NCBI RefSeq assembly: GCF_015461805.1
Contig: NZ_JACVZE010000006.1
Coordinates: forward strand, 186,001-250,000
Length of the DNA: 64,000 nucleotides
Direction of reading: 5' to 3'
Source of the DNA: Pseudomonas pisciculturae
Lineage (GTDB): Bacteria; Pseudomonadota; Gammaproteobacteria; Pseudomonadales; Pseudomonadaceae
Made by a program: the position numbers and the translations under genes. A model generated the notes under the pieces. That model did not search any database and was not told the origin of the DNA. It was given only the letters and a program-made list of their open reading frames with translations. Positions 40,729 to 49,192 of this stretch are shown piece by piece; position 1 is the stretch's first letter, and every line of letters starts with the position of its first letter.

Positions 40729-41406
40729 TTAGCTCGCCGCCCCCAGCAGCGCTGCATCCTTCGCTACCGCACGTTTATAAGCGTCACGGCCCATTAGTTT
40801 TTCGGCGTAAGCAAGAAACGCAGCTCTGTGCGGCAAGGTGCCCAACCCTAGCCCCCAGCCGATGTGAGAGCCCACATAAACGTCGGCAGCGGTGAAACGC
40901 TCTCCTGCAATGAACCGGTGAGCCGACACTGCGCGCTCGAGTTGATCCACGGTGCGCTCGTAGCTCCCATAGCCAAAGAAGAACTCCTGATCCGGCGCTG
41001 GGTTGAAGCCGGCGCGGTGGTTGGTCACAGCCTGCTCCAAGGGGCCCGCTGCAAAAAACATCCAGCGGTAGTAGGAGGCTCGCTCCGATAACACGGGAGC
41101 CAAGTTTGCATCGGGGAACGCTTCGGCCAGATACGCACAGATCGCAGCGGTTTCTGTTATGGTTTGCCCGTTATGCACGAGTGCGGGAATCTTCCCCATC
41201 GGGTTCACGTCGCGAAAGAAAATAACGCTTGGATCAGCTGGGGCGGCCGCCGCCGGTACTGCCAGCGCAGCACCGCCCCAGCGATCATCCTGGCTGGTCT
41301 GCTGGTAATCCAGAATGATCGTTTCATAGGTGCAACCGATTTCCTCGAGCATCCAGCGCACCATGCGCCCGCGAGAGTTGGGATTGGTATAGAACGTCAT
41401 TGTCAT
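40729..41406 (-). CDS. Glutathione S-transferase family protein
   Basis: This 225-residue protein has an N-terminal thioredoxin-like domain (MTFYTNPNSRGRMVRWMLEE, VNPMGKIPALVHNGQTITET, with the cis-Pro and ESAI-like TETAAI) and an all-helical C-terminal domain (RFIAGERFTAADVYVGSHIG). The active-site residue is probably Ser/Asn near residues 8-10, as in beta/zeta-like bacterial GSTs. GAGGAG precedes the ATG by 6 bases. It is divergent from the AraC regulator with a 152-base gap, so that regulator may control it. Confidence 0.88.
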   Translation of the reverse strand: MTMTFYTNPNSRGRMVRWMLEEIGCTYETIILDYQQTSQDDRWGGAALAVPAAAAPADPSVIFFRDVNPMGKIPALVHNGQTITETAAICAYLAEAFPDANLAPVLSERASYYRWMFFAAGPLEQAVTNHRAGFNPAPDQEFFFGYGSYERTVDQLERAVSAHRFIAGERFTAADVYVGSHIGWGLGLGTLPHRAAFLAYAEKLMGRDAYKRAVAKDAALLGAAS

Positions 41407-41558
41407 CGTGAGCTCCTCTTGGCCCGGTTCAGTGACGACAATGTTAAGAGCGGAGCTGCATAACCCCGTGGGCGGTTTACGCCAGAATACTTGCGGAACG
41501 CGCCATTAGCCGGGCGTTCTGTTACGTCGGCCGCTCACATGCGGTTCGGAGCATAGAA

Positions 41559-42569
41559 ATGTCGCACCTTCAGAACAGCGCGGAGCGGTGTAAATTGCCC
41601 AGAGTATTCTGGCAGTCGATAGAGCAATTGGTGCTCGATCCCGCGTTGATTCAACAGCAGGCTAAACTGCCCCATGACATTCACCTGAACGAAGCCACTG
41701 TTATAAGCACTCGTCAGCTCTTTGCCGTTTGGAATTCCATCGAGGCGCTTTCTGCAGACCCTGCTTTCGCGATAAAAATGGTACGCGACACGCCCAGTGC
41801 GAAACACAAAATGGCATTCCTCGCTGCGTTATATGGGGCCGACTACCGCGACGGAATAGCGAGGTATTCCCGCTTCAAACGCCTATGCAGTCCCGACCAA
41901 ATTGGCATCGAAGAGCGTAAGGGCAGTGTGTCATTCACGATTCAGTGGCCTTCAGGTACTGGGCCGGCGCCTTACATTTCAGTGGACGCGGGTTTTGCTC
42001 TGGTACTAGAACTAGGAAGACGAGGCACCGGCAAACAGTTGGTACCTGTCGAATTGAGTTTAAGACGGCCAGCGCCGACCTCAGAAACCCACTCGATTTA
42101 TTTCGGTTGCCCCATTCGCTACAGCGCGGACCGTGACGAGTTGACCGTTAGCGCCGCCGACCTCGATTCACCGTTTCTTGAACACAATCCGGACGTGTTG
42201 CATATGATGAACCCTGGCCTTACCGCAGCAATGCGAGAGATTGAGGCTCCCGAAGGATTCTGTGAGCAGGTCATTGAAGTTCTGAAACGAGCCTTGGCGG
42301 GGGGGCGGCCAAGTTTGCAGAATCTCGCCCAAGAACTATTGCTGAGCGAGCGAACGTTACAACGACGATTAGCATCAGAGGGTACGACGTTCAGCGCACT
42401 GCTCAATGAGGCGCGGCGCCAAGTCGGATTTCATTTGCTTGCTGATACGACCCTTGAACTAAAAGAGGTGGCCTACCTGCTCGGCTACGAGGACGTCAAC
42501 TCTTATCACCGGGCATTTAGGCAGTGGGAGAAGGTTTCACTCAGTCAGTGGCGACTTTCCAATGCATGA
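41559..42569 (+). CDS. AraC-family transcriptional regulator
   Basis: This 336-residue protein has the AraC_binding_2/arabinose-type N-terminal ligand domain of the OruR/ArgR-like group (residues 20-210), and a C-terminal double HTH (residues 235-336: LQNLAQELLLSERTLQRRLA, KEVAYLLGYEDVNSYHRAFR). It is divergent from the GST gene, suggesting local control of GST and methyltransferase. A perfect 13-bp hairpin follows. Confidence 0.9.
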   Translation: MSHLQNSAERCKLPRVFWQSIEQLVLDPALIQQQAKLPHDIHLNEATVISTRQLFAVWNSIEALSADPAFAIKMVRDTPSAKHKMAFLAALYGADYRDGIARYSRFKRLCSPDQIGIEERKGSVSFTIQWPSGTGPAPYISVDAGFALVLELGRRGTGKQLVPVELSLRRPAPTSETHSIYFGCPIRYSADRDELTVSAADLDSPFLEHNPDVLHMMNPGLTAAMREIEAPEGFCEQVIEVLKRALAGGRPSLQNLAQELLLSERTLQRRLASEGTTFSALLNEARRQVGFHLLADTTLELKEVAYLLGYEDVNSYHRAFRQWEKVSLSQWRLSNA

Positions 42570-42611
42570 TGTGTGACGCTGGCAATATGTGAACTGAGAT
42601 GTCCGCTTCTG

Positions 42612-42647
42612 GCCGAAAGCCGCCCCTTACGAACGGCGGCTTTCGGC
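42612..42647. repeat. Perfect 13-bp hairpin downstream of AraC gene
   Basis: GCCGAAAGCCGCC and its exact complement are separated by 10 bases. There is no T-tract, so it is a structural repeat or weak terminator rather than a classical one. The core (TTCTGGCCGAAAG) resembles interspersed repeats common in Pseudomonas intergenic DNA. Confidence 0.6.
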
Positions 42648-42650
42648 GTA

Positions 42651-42806
42651 GGCTGTGTGAAAGCGTTTTAGAGCGAGCTTGGCAGTCAGAATCGCAAAGA
42701 AAATCGCGCTCCTACACAAATTTCAGGTCTGTCTGACTATCCAAACGCTGACAGATTTTATGTAGCAGTGCAGAGTTCAAAACGGTGAATGCGTTTTTAC
42801 ACAGCC
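42651..42806. mobile_element. 156-bp MITE-like element
   Basis: Ends in terminal inverted repeats: GGCTGTGTGAAAGCG at the left and the complement of GGCTGTGTAAAAACG at the right, about 80% identical over 19 bases. No coding capacity. No clear target-site duplication. This has the form of an internally deleted insertion sequence mobilised in trans. The parent IS was not identified. It occupies most of the left part of the otherwise gene-free 42570-43119 gap. Confidence 0.6.
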
Positions 42807-43119
42807 TCGGCCATAAGCGGTCGCACACTATTTAAGAAATCTTGGGCGATTCAGGCTCCCACCCCTGCATTTTGCATGCAAGCGCTCGGGGTTGGTTACT
42901 GCGATTGAATCGCTGCAAGATTAGAAGGGGCATCTGCTAGCAACGTTGATTCCGCAATGACTTTAGAGTAATGAAGTCCGAGGTAAAGGCGACTAAAATT
43001 GGGCATACCACTCTCTTAGACCGCCATGCTCTAGGCGAGAATGGCCCCAGAGCGAAAATGGCGTTAGCATTCCGCCTCACTCGGCTTAAACAGCCTGTTT
43101 TTTAGATCAGGGTCGCATC

Positions 43120-44559
43120 GTGGAAAAGCTAAAACGCCTCCAAAGTGGAATCGAAGGGCTTGACGCTCTGCTCAAGGGAGGGCTGGTTACGGGCGCTTCA
43201 TACATAATCCAAGGGCGGCCAGGGTCTGGCAAAACGATCCTAGCCAACCAACTTGGCTTCCATCATGCGAATAATGGAGGCCGGGTTCTGGTCGCCACAC
43301 TGCTGGCCGAGTCACACGACCGTCTTTTTCAGTTTCTTTCTACTCTGAGCTTTTTCGACTCATCCAAAGTCGGCGCCGAAATTCAGTTTGTCAGCGCGTT
43401 TGACACCCTAGAAAACGAAGGACTGGACGAGGTGGTGAAACTGCTTCGGCGCGAGATAAGTCGCCAAAAAGCAACAGTGATGGTGGTAGATGGCCTGCTC
43501 AATGCTCGCTCAAAAGCCGACTCGCACATCGACACCAAGAAATTCATTTCTGAGTTGCAAGGGCACGCTGCTTTCGCGGGTTGCACTGTGCTATTTCTCA
43601 CCAGCTCCCGCCTCGACGACGGCAGCCCTGAGCACACCATGGTTGATGGTGTAATTGAAATGGGCGAAGAGCTATTTGGCACTCGCTCCGTACGTCGTAT
43701 TCAACTGCGTAAAACTCGCGGCAGTGGAGCAATGACAGGCCTTCATGAGTGTGAGATTACCGACGAAGGATTGGTGGTTTACCCTCGACTCGAAAGTCTT
43801 TACAGCCACCCGTCGGCCCCTGACAGCGCCGACATGACGCGTATTCCTAGTGGCATTGGTTCGCTGGACGGCATATTGGGTGGAGGCCTATACAGTTCCA
43901 GTGTGTCTCTGGTCATGGGCCCCTCCGGCATCGGTAAAACGACTCTGGGTCTCAAATTTCTTGCAGAGTCGACGGTCGATGCTCCGGGGCTGCATTTTGG
44001 CTTTTACGAAAGCCCACAACGGTTGCGACTCAAAGGCCAATCACTGGGTATCGATATCAAGGGTATGGAGGACAGCGGCGCTTTGAGCATTGCCTGGCAG
44101 CCCACCACGGAAGGCCTGCTTGATGGGCTGGGCGCACGACTGCTGAGGATCGTTGAAGAAAAGAGTATCAAGCGCCTGTTCATAGATAGCCTTAGCGGTA
44201 TGACACGAGTCTCCACAAATCCGGCGCGAATTACTGACTTCTTCAGTGCGCTCATGAATGAGCTGCGATCCAGGGGCGTAACCGTATTCGCATCCTGGGA
44301 AATGCGTGATCTATTTGGATCCGAGGTAAGCGCGCCAAACTCTGACCTGTCCAGCATCGTCGACAACCTGATGCTTATGCGTTTCTCTGAGAATCACTCT
44401 GAACTAAGCAGGACGCTTTCCATTCTTAAAGTACGAGACAGCTCTTATGACCCCTCGCGCTTTGAGGTAGTCATCCATGATAAAGATGTTTTTCTGACAA
44501 AGGCTTCAAGACATGAACCGTCAGCCCCCACTGAGTCACCTCCAGGTTCGATTTCTTAA
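43120..44559 (+). CDS. KaiC-like double-domain RecA-type ATPase
   Basis: This 479-residue protein has two KaiC/RadA domains. Domain 1 has Walker A GRPGSGKT (residues 32-39) and a Walker B-like VMVVDGL. Domain 2 has Walker A GPSGIGKT (about 267-274) and RLFIDSLSGM. Both begin with the KaiC-type entry (SGIEGLDALLKGGLVTGASY; SGIGSLDGILGGGLYSSSVS). KaiC proteins are clock or signalling ATPases; outside cyanobacteria they act in stress or diurnal regulation. No kaiA or kaiB is nearby. A response-regulator gene follows 23 bases downstream. The GTG start has only a weak ribosome-binding site. Confidence 0.87.
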   Translation: MEKLKRLQSGIEGLDALLKGGLVTGASYIIQGRPGSGKTILANQLGFHHANNGGRVLVATLLAESHDRLFQFLSTLSFFDSSKVGAEIQFVSAFDTLENEGLDEVVKLLRREISRQKATVMVVDGLLNARSKADSHIDTKKFISELQGHAAFAGCTVLFLTSSRLDDGSPEHTMVDGVIEMGEELFGTRSVRRIQLRKTRGSGAMTGLHECEITDEGLVVYPRLESLYSHPSAPDSADMTRIPSGIGSLDGILGGGLYSSSVSLVMGPSGIGKTTLGLKFLAESTVDAPGLHFGFYESPQRLRLKGQSLGIDIKGMEDSGALSIAWQPTTEGLLDGLGARLLRIVEEKSIKRLFIDSLSGMTRVSTNPARITDFFSALMNELRSRGVTVFASWEMRDLFGSEVSAPNSDLSSIVDNLMLMRFSENHSELSRTLSILKVRDSSYDPSRFEVVIHDKDVFLTKASRHEPSAPTESPPGSIS

Positions 44560-44582
44560 GCTTTTGAGTGGGTTGAACTGAA

Positions 44583-44945
44583 ATGACCACCATCCTGGTC
44601 GTCGACGACGAGTATTTGATCGCTGACATTCTCAGTTTCGCGCTGGAGGATGAGGGGTTCATGGTGGTAACCGCCAGCAATGGTCGAAAAGGGCTCGAGG
44701 TACTCGATAGGGAAAGGCCTGCCCTAATCATTACCGACTTTATGATGCCGGTCATGGACGGTCTAGAATTCGCTACAGCTGTACGGGCACTTCCTTCCGC
44801 TCACGATTTGCCGATCATCTTGATGAGCGGTGCTCAGGCACACATCGGTATGCAGAGATCGGATCTGTTTGATGCAGTATTGGCAAAGCCATTCAATATC
44901 GATTTGATCATCGCCGAGGTTAGAAAGCTCTTAGGTTCCGAGTAG
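44583..44945 (+). CDS. Single-domain response regulator
   Basis: This 120-residue CheY-like receiver has Asp8/Asp9, phospho-acceptor Asp52 (IITDFMMP), Ser82 (LMSGA) and Lys102 (AKPFN), all conserved. No output domain. It is 23 bases behind the KaiC-like gene and so is presumably cotranscribed. It probably relays phosphorylation from an unlinked histidine kinase to, or from, the KaiC-like protein. Confidence 0.9.
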   Translation: MTTILVVDDEYLIADILSFALEDEGFMVVTASNGRKGLEVLDRERPALIITDFMMPVMDGLEFATAVRALPSAHDLPIILMSGAQAHIGMQRSDLFDAVLAKPFNIDLIIAEVRKLLGSE

Positions 44946-45139
44946 CTCGCAGCCGCTCAAGGCAATTTGAATCACCCTGGTTTCCGTAGACATTCTTGGT
45001 TTCCGTTTTTGGACGACAGAACTCACTCATGAACAGCCGCTTCGGGTCGATTTCAGCCGGTCCCGACAGGAAGCTATTGGCCGGAAGCCGTCATTGCGCG
45101 GACGCCGAGTGAATTGTTTAGCTGATTGACTTGTTGCAA

Positions 45140-45163
45140 GTTCGAATCTCTCCTTCATCGCCA
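45140..45163 (+). other. tRNA 3-prime-end fragment, candidate attachment site
   Basis: The 24 bases from GTTCGAATC through TTCATCGCCA read as the T-loop, acceptor 3-prime strand and CCA end of a tRNA gene. No 5-prime half, D-arm or anticodon arm precedes it. A terminator follows 12 bases later, as behind a real tRNA gene. This is what remains at the far end (attR) when an element integrates in a tRNA 3-prime end. tRNA identity is undetermined; the CGCCA end fits tRNA-Ser. Confidence 0.5.
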
Positions 45164-45175
45164 TATTCTGAAAAT

Positions 45176-45221
45176 ACAAACCCCTGATTTTCCGAGAGAA
45201 AGTTGGGGGTTTGTGGTTTTT
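45176..45221 (+). terminator. Rho-independent terminator behind tRNA remnant
   Basis: Stem ACAAACCCC / GGGGTTTGT with a long, partly structured loop, followed by GGTTTTT. Its spacing from the CCA end is typical of tRNA transcription units. Confidence 0.65.
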
Positions 45222-45513
45222 GGCGTTTAAAATGGCCCCATGGGACCATCATGGGATTGGCGCTCTATTTTGGTGCAAAAATTGCGCCTGTCACTGAGTG
45301 TGCGGAGGGCATGTCATCAGGCCACCTATCCTGGTTCCCACGCCCTTGCTGCCCCGTTTGCGGTTTCGCAACGATGACTCTTTTTAGATTTATAGCGTGC
45401 ATGTTGGGGTAACTAAACCTATATTGACTCGGAATCCCGATCGCTGTGGATACGCTCAACCTGGATCTTGATGAGTTTAGATAACTCACAGGAAGGTTCA
45501 GCATTTCAACGCT
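45222..45513. other. Gene-free leader with TGGGACCA repeats
   Basis: No convincing gene. At 45241-45259 there are two tandem variants, TGGGACCATC and ATGGGATTGG. Similar perfect repeats recur at 47847-47868. The remainder probably contains the promoter of the diguanylate cyclase gene, but no clear -35/-10 pair stands out. Confidence 0.35.
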
Positions 45514-47061
45514 ATGATGAACTCAATGAAAAACATAACGCTCGTGTCTGGCCGATTAACACCTAAAGCTCTGTCTGTTGGCCTGATAGCTTTCATCTCC
45601 CTTGTCTGTGTCACCTTGGTTTTCGCAATTGCCTGGCAGTTAAAACAATCGGCGGACGAACGATTGACTAATGCCAAAATCGCTGTCCATAACATTGTTC
45701 GCGCTTCTGATCAGCAGGCTCAAGACACCTTGCGCCAGGCTGAAAATATTCTCAGTAACCTTGCTGAGCGCGTTGAAAATGACAAACTTGACGCCGAGCA
45801 GCGACTTCGGTTGTCCAAATTGATGGCCAAGAACGTTGAGGCAACCGATGGAATTCAAGGATTGTTCATTTACGACAAGAATGGCGACTGGGTAGTAAAT
45901 TCGTTCTCATCAGAGACTGTCGCAAAGAATAATAGCGATCGTTCTTATTTTACCTACCACAAGAACCATCCTGGATCGGCCATACATATAGGCAAAATCA
46001 TTTTGAGCCGCACCACCGGCGACATGATCATTCCTGTAAGCCGCCGCACCCAATACCCAGATGGCAGCTTCAGCGGCGTGGTTTTGGCAACGTTGCCCGT
46101 CGCATACTTTCAAAATTTCTTTGAACGCTTAGACGTCGAAAAACAAGGAGTGATACTGCTGGCACTAGATAGTGGCGATTTGCTGGCCCGACGACCAATG
46201 ATTGACGCGCTAATGACGACTAATATCACAAAGGGAGAGCTGTTTAGTCGATACTTAAAAAACAGCGACGAAGGAACAGCGAACTGGACTTCCGTCGTAG
46301 ACGGGGTCGAACGAGTCTATGCGTACAGCCGCATACGGGGCCTTCCGATAGTGGCTGCGGCAGGGTTGTCGCTAGATTCGGTATTTGCAACATGGTGGAC
46401 TTACGTCTATCAGGCATCGATTATGTTGGTGCTTATAATTTTGGTGCTGACCAGCATAGGCTTTCTCTTTTACCGACAAATTCAACGTTTGTTGGTGGCG
46501 GAAGAAGAACTGCGTCTCGCGCATCAAGATTTGGAACATATTGCTAAAACAGACAGCCTTACGGGGTTGCCCAATCGTAGGTGTTTCGACGCTACATTGG
46601 CACAAGAGTGGTCGAGAGCATGCCGCACTGGAAATAGCTTAGCGCTCATACTTATCGATATAGACTGGTTCAAACAGTATAACGACCATTATGGTCACGT
46701 TCTCGGCGACGAATGCTTAAGGCAAATCGCAGAGTTGATAGGTAAAAATATAAAGCGTCCCGCCGACCTCGCTGCCCGGTATGGTGGTGAAGAGTTTGTA
46801 ATCCTGCTTCCAGAAACAGAACTTGCAGGTGCAATAAAGATCGCTGAGGAAGTGCGTTCAGCAATTGAGGCCGCAAAAATAGAACACAAAGGCAGTACGG
46901 CAGGCATTGTCACCATCAGCTCAGGTGTCATTTCCAACCATCAGCGTGCCGTAACTGTAGCGATTGATTTGTTGGAAAAAGCCGACGTTCTTCTGTATCA
47001 CGCAAAAAAACTGGGGCGCAATCGAGTAGAGCATCAGTCGCGGGAAGTCGTAGAAACATAA
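45514..47061 (+). CDS. Membrane diguanylate cyclase (periplasmic Cache sensor + GGDEF)
   Basis: This 515-residue protein has an N-terminal membrane helix (residues 20-43) and a periplasmic double-Cache-like sensor (44-290: GDWVVNSFSSETVAKNNSDR, IIPVSRRTQYPDGSFSGVV). A second membrane helix (about 292-318) and a GGDEF domain (345-515) follow. The active site GGEEF is at about 423-427 and the inhibitory I-site RPAD five residues before it, so it should make cyclic di-GMP and be feedback-inhibited. No EAL domain. It is monocistronic, lying beyond the tRNA remnant. Confidence 0.93.
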   Translation: MMNSMKNITLVSGRLTPKALSVGLIAFISLVCVTLVFAIAWQLKQSADERLTNAKIAVHNIVRASDQQAQDTLRQAENILSNLAERVENDKLDAEQRLRLSKLMAKNVEATDGIQGLFIYDKNGDWVVNSFSSETVAKNNSDRSYFTYHKNHPGSAIHIGKIILSRTTGDMIIPVSRRTQYPDGSFSGVVLATLPVAYFQNFFERLDVEKQGVILLALDSGDLLARRPMIDALMTTNITKGELFSRYLKNSDEGTANWTSVVDGVERVYAYSRIRGLPIVAAAGLSLDSVFATWWTYVYQASIMLVLIILVLTSIGFLFYRQIQRLLVAEEELRLAHQDLEHIAKTDSLTGLPNRRCFDATLAQEWSRACRTGNSLALILIDIDWFKQYNDHYGHVLGDECLRQIAELIGKNIKRPADLAARYGGEEFVILLPETELAGAIKIAEEVRSAIEAAKIEHKGSTAGIVTISSGVISNHQRAVTVAIDLLEKADVLLYHAKKLGRNRVEHQSREVVET

Positions 47062-48186
47062 TGCGGCTCGGCTATAGATCGAATATTCTGCAGATCCATT
47101 TAGATGAACGGTGAATAGCTCCGTATTTCTTGGACGCTTCCGAAACTCAGTTTTTGGCCGTTAGCTGCATTCCTCGAAAGGTAACAATGGCTCACCTACG
47201 GCCCTTGATGACAGGTGCGAATAACGCGGTTTATGTTTAAAGCGCCCCTACGGTTAGCCTCGTGCGGGGGCATTTTAGTGGCTGCAGTAACCAACGCTCC
47301 TACACTGGCCTACCATGCCCCCCCTACTGGTAAGCGCATAACCCGCGCTAATTTAATGGCTCGTGCAAGTCCACCCCTTATTCGAAACCACCGATCTGCC
47401 AGGCTTACCAATCGACAGGGTTCAAAGATCTGGTCTTTGCGGTTGAGCGCATTGCATGCGGTTAAACGCCACGCTGCTGCTATACGTGCTTACCATGAGG
47501 CTTTTGGTTGCACGCATGCTCCGCGGGAGCTCAACTGATTCGGAATGCAACACAGCAGGCGATGGCGTCCACTCGGGTTGAGGTGTGGAAGGCTGTCGTT
47601 GATCGCTTGCGGGTAAACAAAGATACATGAGTGATGTGTTTCTCCCTAAACAACAGCCTGCCGGATTTGATTCGCACCAAGCTGCTTTTGACAGCCTCCA
47701 GGTGATCAGTCTACTGACTGCCATGGGTCGAATGCTGCCATGTGACGTGTCTCGGGGGAGTAGTGGGGCAATTTGGTGGTTTGTGTTCAGTCGGCAGGAC
47801 GCCGGGGAAAGGGTATGCAGTTTCGGCATGGGCTGAAATTTGCCCGTTGGGACCAATCTTGGGACCAACGGGTGCATTTCGGTGGTTTATCGTTGATTAC
47901 TCATGACGACTTGGCCCAGTAAACACTGATCAGCATTAATCACCAGTATGCGTTTCAGACCGCATGGTGATGTTAGCTGTGGAGATCAATTACTTTACCT
48001 ATCAATGGGTTGCGAGCGTGGCGGCAGGAGCCTTCAGGCATGCATCAACAGCGACATCAAGGTGCGAAACCCGGTCGCTGAGCAGAAATTTGGGATGTGT
48101 GTTGGAATTTGGCGCGCATTGTCGCATATGTGAGGCGACAGTTGTATGGCGAAACCGACGACGTTCCTGCTCACCACCCTCCAAAC
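47062..48186. other. Gene-poor, apparently eroded region
   Basis: There is no gene I can support over 1.1 kb. Short frames at 47215-47538 and 47627-47836 lack ribosome-binding sites and recognisable families. The direct repeat TTGGGACCAA occurs twice, 12 bases apart, inside the palindrome CCCGTTGG/CCAACGGG (47843-47872). The sequence has the look of decayed integrated-element DNA. Confidence 0.4.
47843..47872. repeat. Palindrome with tandem TTGGGACCAA repeats
   Basis: The 8-bp arms CCCGTTGG and CCAACGGG enclose two copies of TTGGGACCAA at 47847-47856 and 47859-47868. Related single copies lie near 45241. Such repeats are often integrase arm sites or islands' ends; the function here is unproven. 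Confidence 0.5.
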
Positions 48187-48513
48187 TCAAAAAGCCGCGA
48201 CGATAGCCTGCGCCAGTTGCTGGTCGGTCATCAGTGGCGGGTGATACGTGGCGCGGTAATAGCGCACCGCTTGCTCAAATTGCGCGCCACGGATCTCGCC
48301 ATCCGACCCCATGAATACAAGGGCATCGCTCTTGGATGATTTGAACAACTCCGGGATATAGGCGGTTGCCGCCGTTGCGCCGCCAATGATCACGGTGGGA
48401 ACGATCGAGGTGATCATCAGCGTGGCCTGGAACGGGTTGTTGTTTTCGGCGGCAAATGTGGTGTTGCCGAGCGACAAGCTAAAGACGGCCGCCAGTGTTT
48501 TCCATAACGTCAT
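48187..48513 (-). CDS. Small exported protein, DUF2388-like
   Basis: This 108-residue protein has a cleavable signal peptide (residues 1-21, ending TTFAA). The mature region ends in GEIRGAQFEQAVRYYRATYH and PLMTDQQLAQAIVAAF, similar to Pseudomonas DUF2388 proteins (pattern EI-GA-LEQAL). Function unknown. It lies 32 bases downstream of the lipoprotein gene, probably in the same operon. Confidence 0.65.
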   Translation of the reverse strand: MTLWKTLAAVFSLSLGNTTFAAENNNPFQATLMITSIVPTVIIGGATAATAYIPELFKSSKSDALVFMGSDGEIRGAQFEQAVRYYRATYHPPLMTDQQLAQAIVAAF

Positions 48514-48545
48514 TCTTTATTGCTTCCTTGCAGTGAGGTGGGTGT

Positions 48546-49124
48546 TCAGCAGTTAAACACGGGCGCGTAGCGTTCCTCGCGTTTCTTGAAGTGAATGGGG
48601 GCCATGGGGACTTTTTCGCCGTTGACGAAGATGTCGGGGAAGGTGAGGGTGAAGTCATCCATATCGCCCTTGCCTAGGGCAGTCCCTTTGAACCCGCTGT
48701 GAAATACGGCCCGTGGATCAAAGCCGGTCTTGAGTTGTTCGATCGTCACGCGATAGCGCTCGCCGCTGGCCAGCGTCACGGTGACGACCGGCGATGCGGC
48801 GCTGACCCGAAGCGTCGGTGGCTGGTCAGTACCGAGGGTGTGCAGGCGTTGCGGTGTATAGAGCCGTCCAAACAGGCGCAACTCGGTATCGGTGGATCGT
48901 AGGTTGCCCGGCCAGCTCGATGTGCCGGGTGGTGCGACGTAGACCAGCACATGCACCCAGCTGAGTTCTTCTGATAACGGGGCATAGCTGATGGCTGCTT
49001 TCGGCCCGGGGCAGGTGCGTTCGAGCAATGCGTTTTGGCCCAGGGCGGATTCCGGATGGAGGTAGGGGCCCGTGCTGCATCCCGCGAGTAGTATCAATAA
49101 CGGATAAATGAGGTGCTTTTTCAA
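48546..49124 (-). CDS. Putative lipoprotein
   Basis: A TTG start at 49124 gives 192 residues beginning with a classical lipoprotein signal KKHLIYPLLILLAGC. An ATG start at 49181 would add 19 residues that spoil the signal peptide. Ser follows the lipidated Cys. The mature domain is beta-rich (SWVHVLVYVAPPGTSSWPGN, SPVVTVTLASGERYRVTIEQ). Family not recognised. Upstream of the DUF2388-like gene. Confidence 0.65.
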   Translation of the reverse strand: MKKHLIYPLLILLAGCSTGPYLHPESALGQNALLERTCPGPKAAISYAPLSEELSWVHVLVYVAPPGTSSWPGNLRSTDTELRLFGRLYTPQRLHTLGTDQPPTLRVSAASPVVTVTLASGERYRVTIEQLKTGFDPRAVFHSGFKGTALGKGDMDDFTLTFPDIFVNGEKVPMAPIHFKKREERYAPVFNC

Positions 49125-49192
49125 AGGGCCAAATCCATTTGTGGTCGAGGTAGGGCTGTCATCTGTCCTTGCGGGCGACATTGTGGCTTATA

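Noticed and set aside
42640..42815. Target-site duplication around the MITE-like element
   Set aside because: The flanking bases (TTCGGCGTA and TCGGCCATA) are similar but not identical, so no duplication can be claimed.
45060..45163. Complete tRNA gene
   Set aside because: Only the T-loop and 3-prime acceptor strand are recognisable. No complementary 5-prime acceptor, D-arm or anticodon arm precedes them, and the 5-prime T-stem strand fits poorly.
47215..47836. Two short plus-strand frames (47215-47538 and 47627-47836)
   Set aside because: No good ribosome-binding site, odd composition and no family. They look like fragments in eroded DNA.
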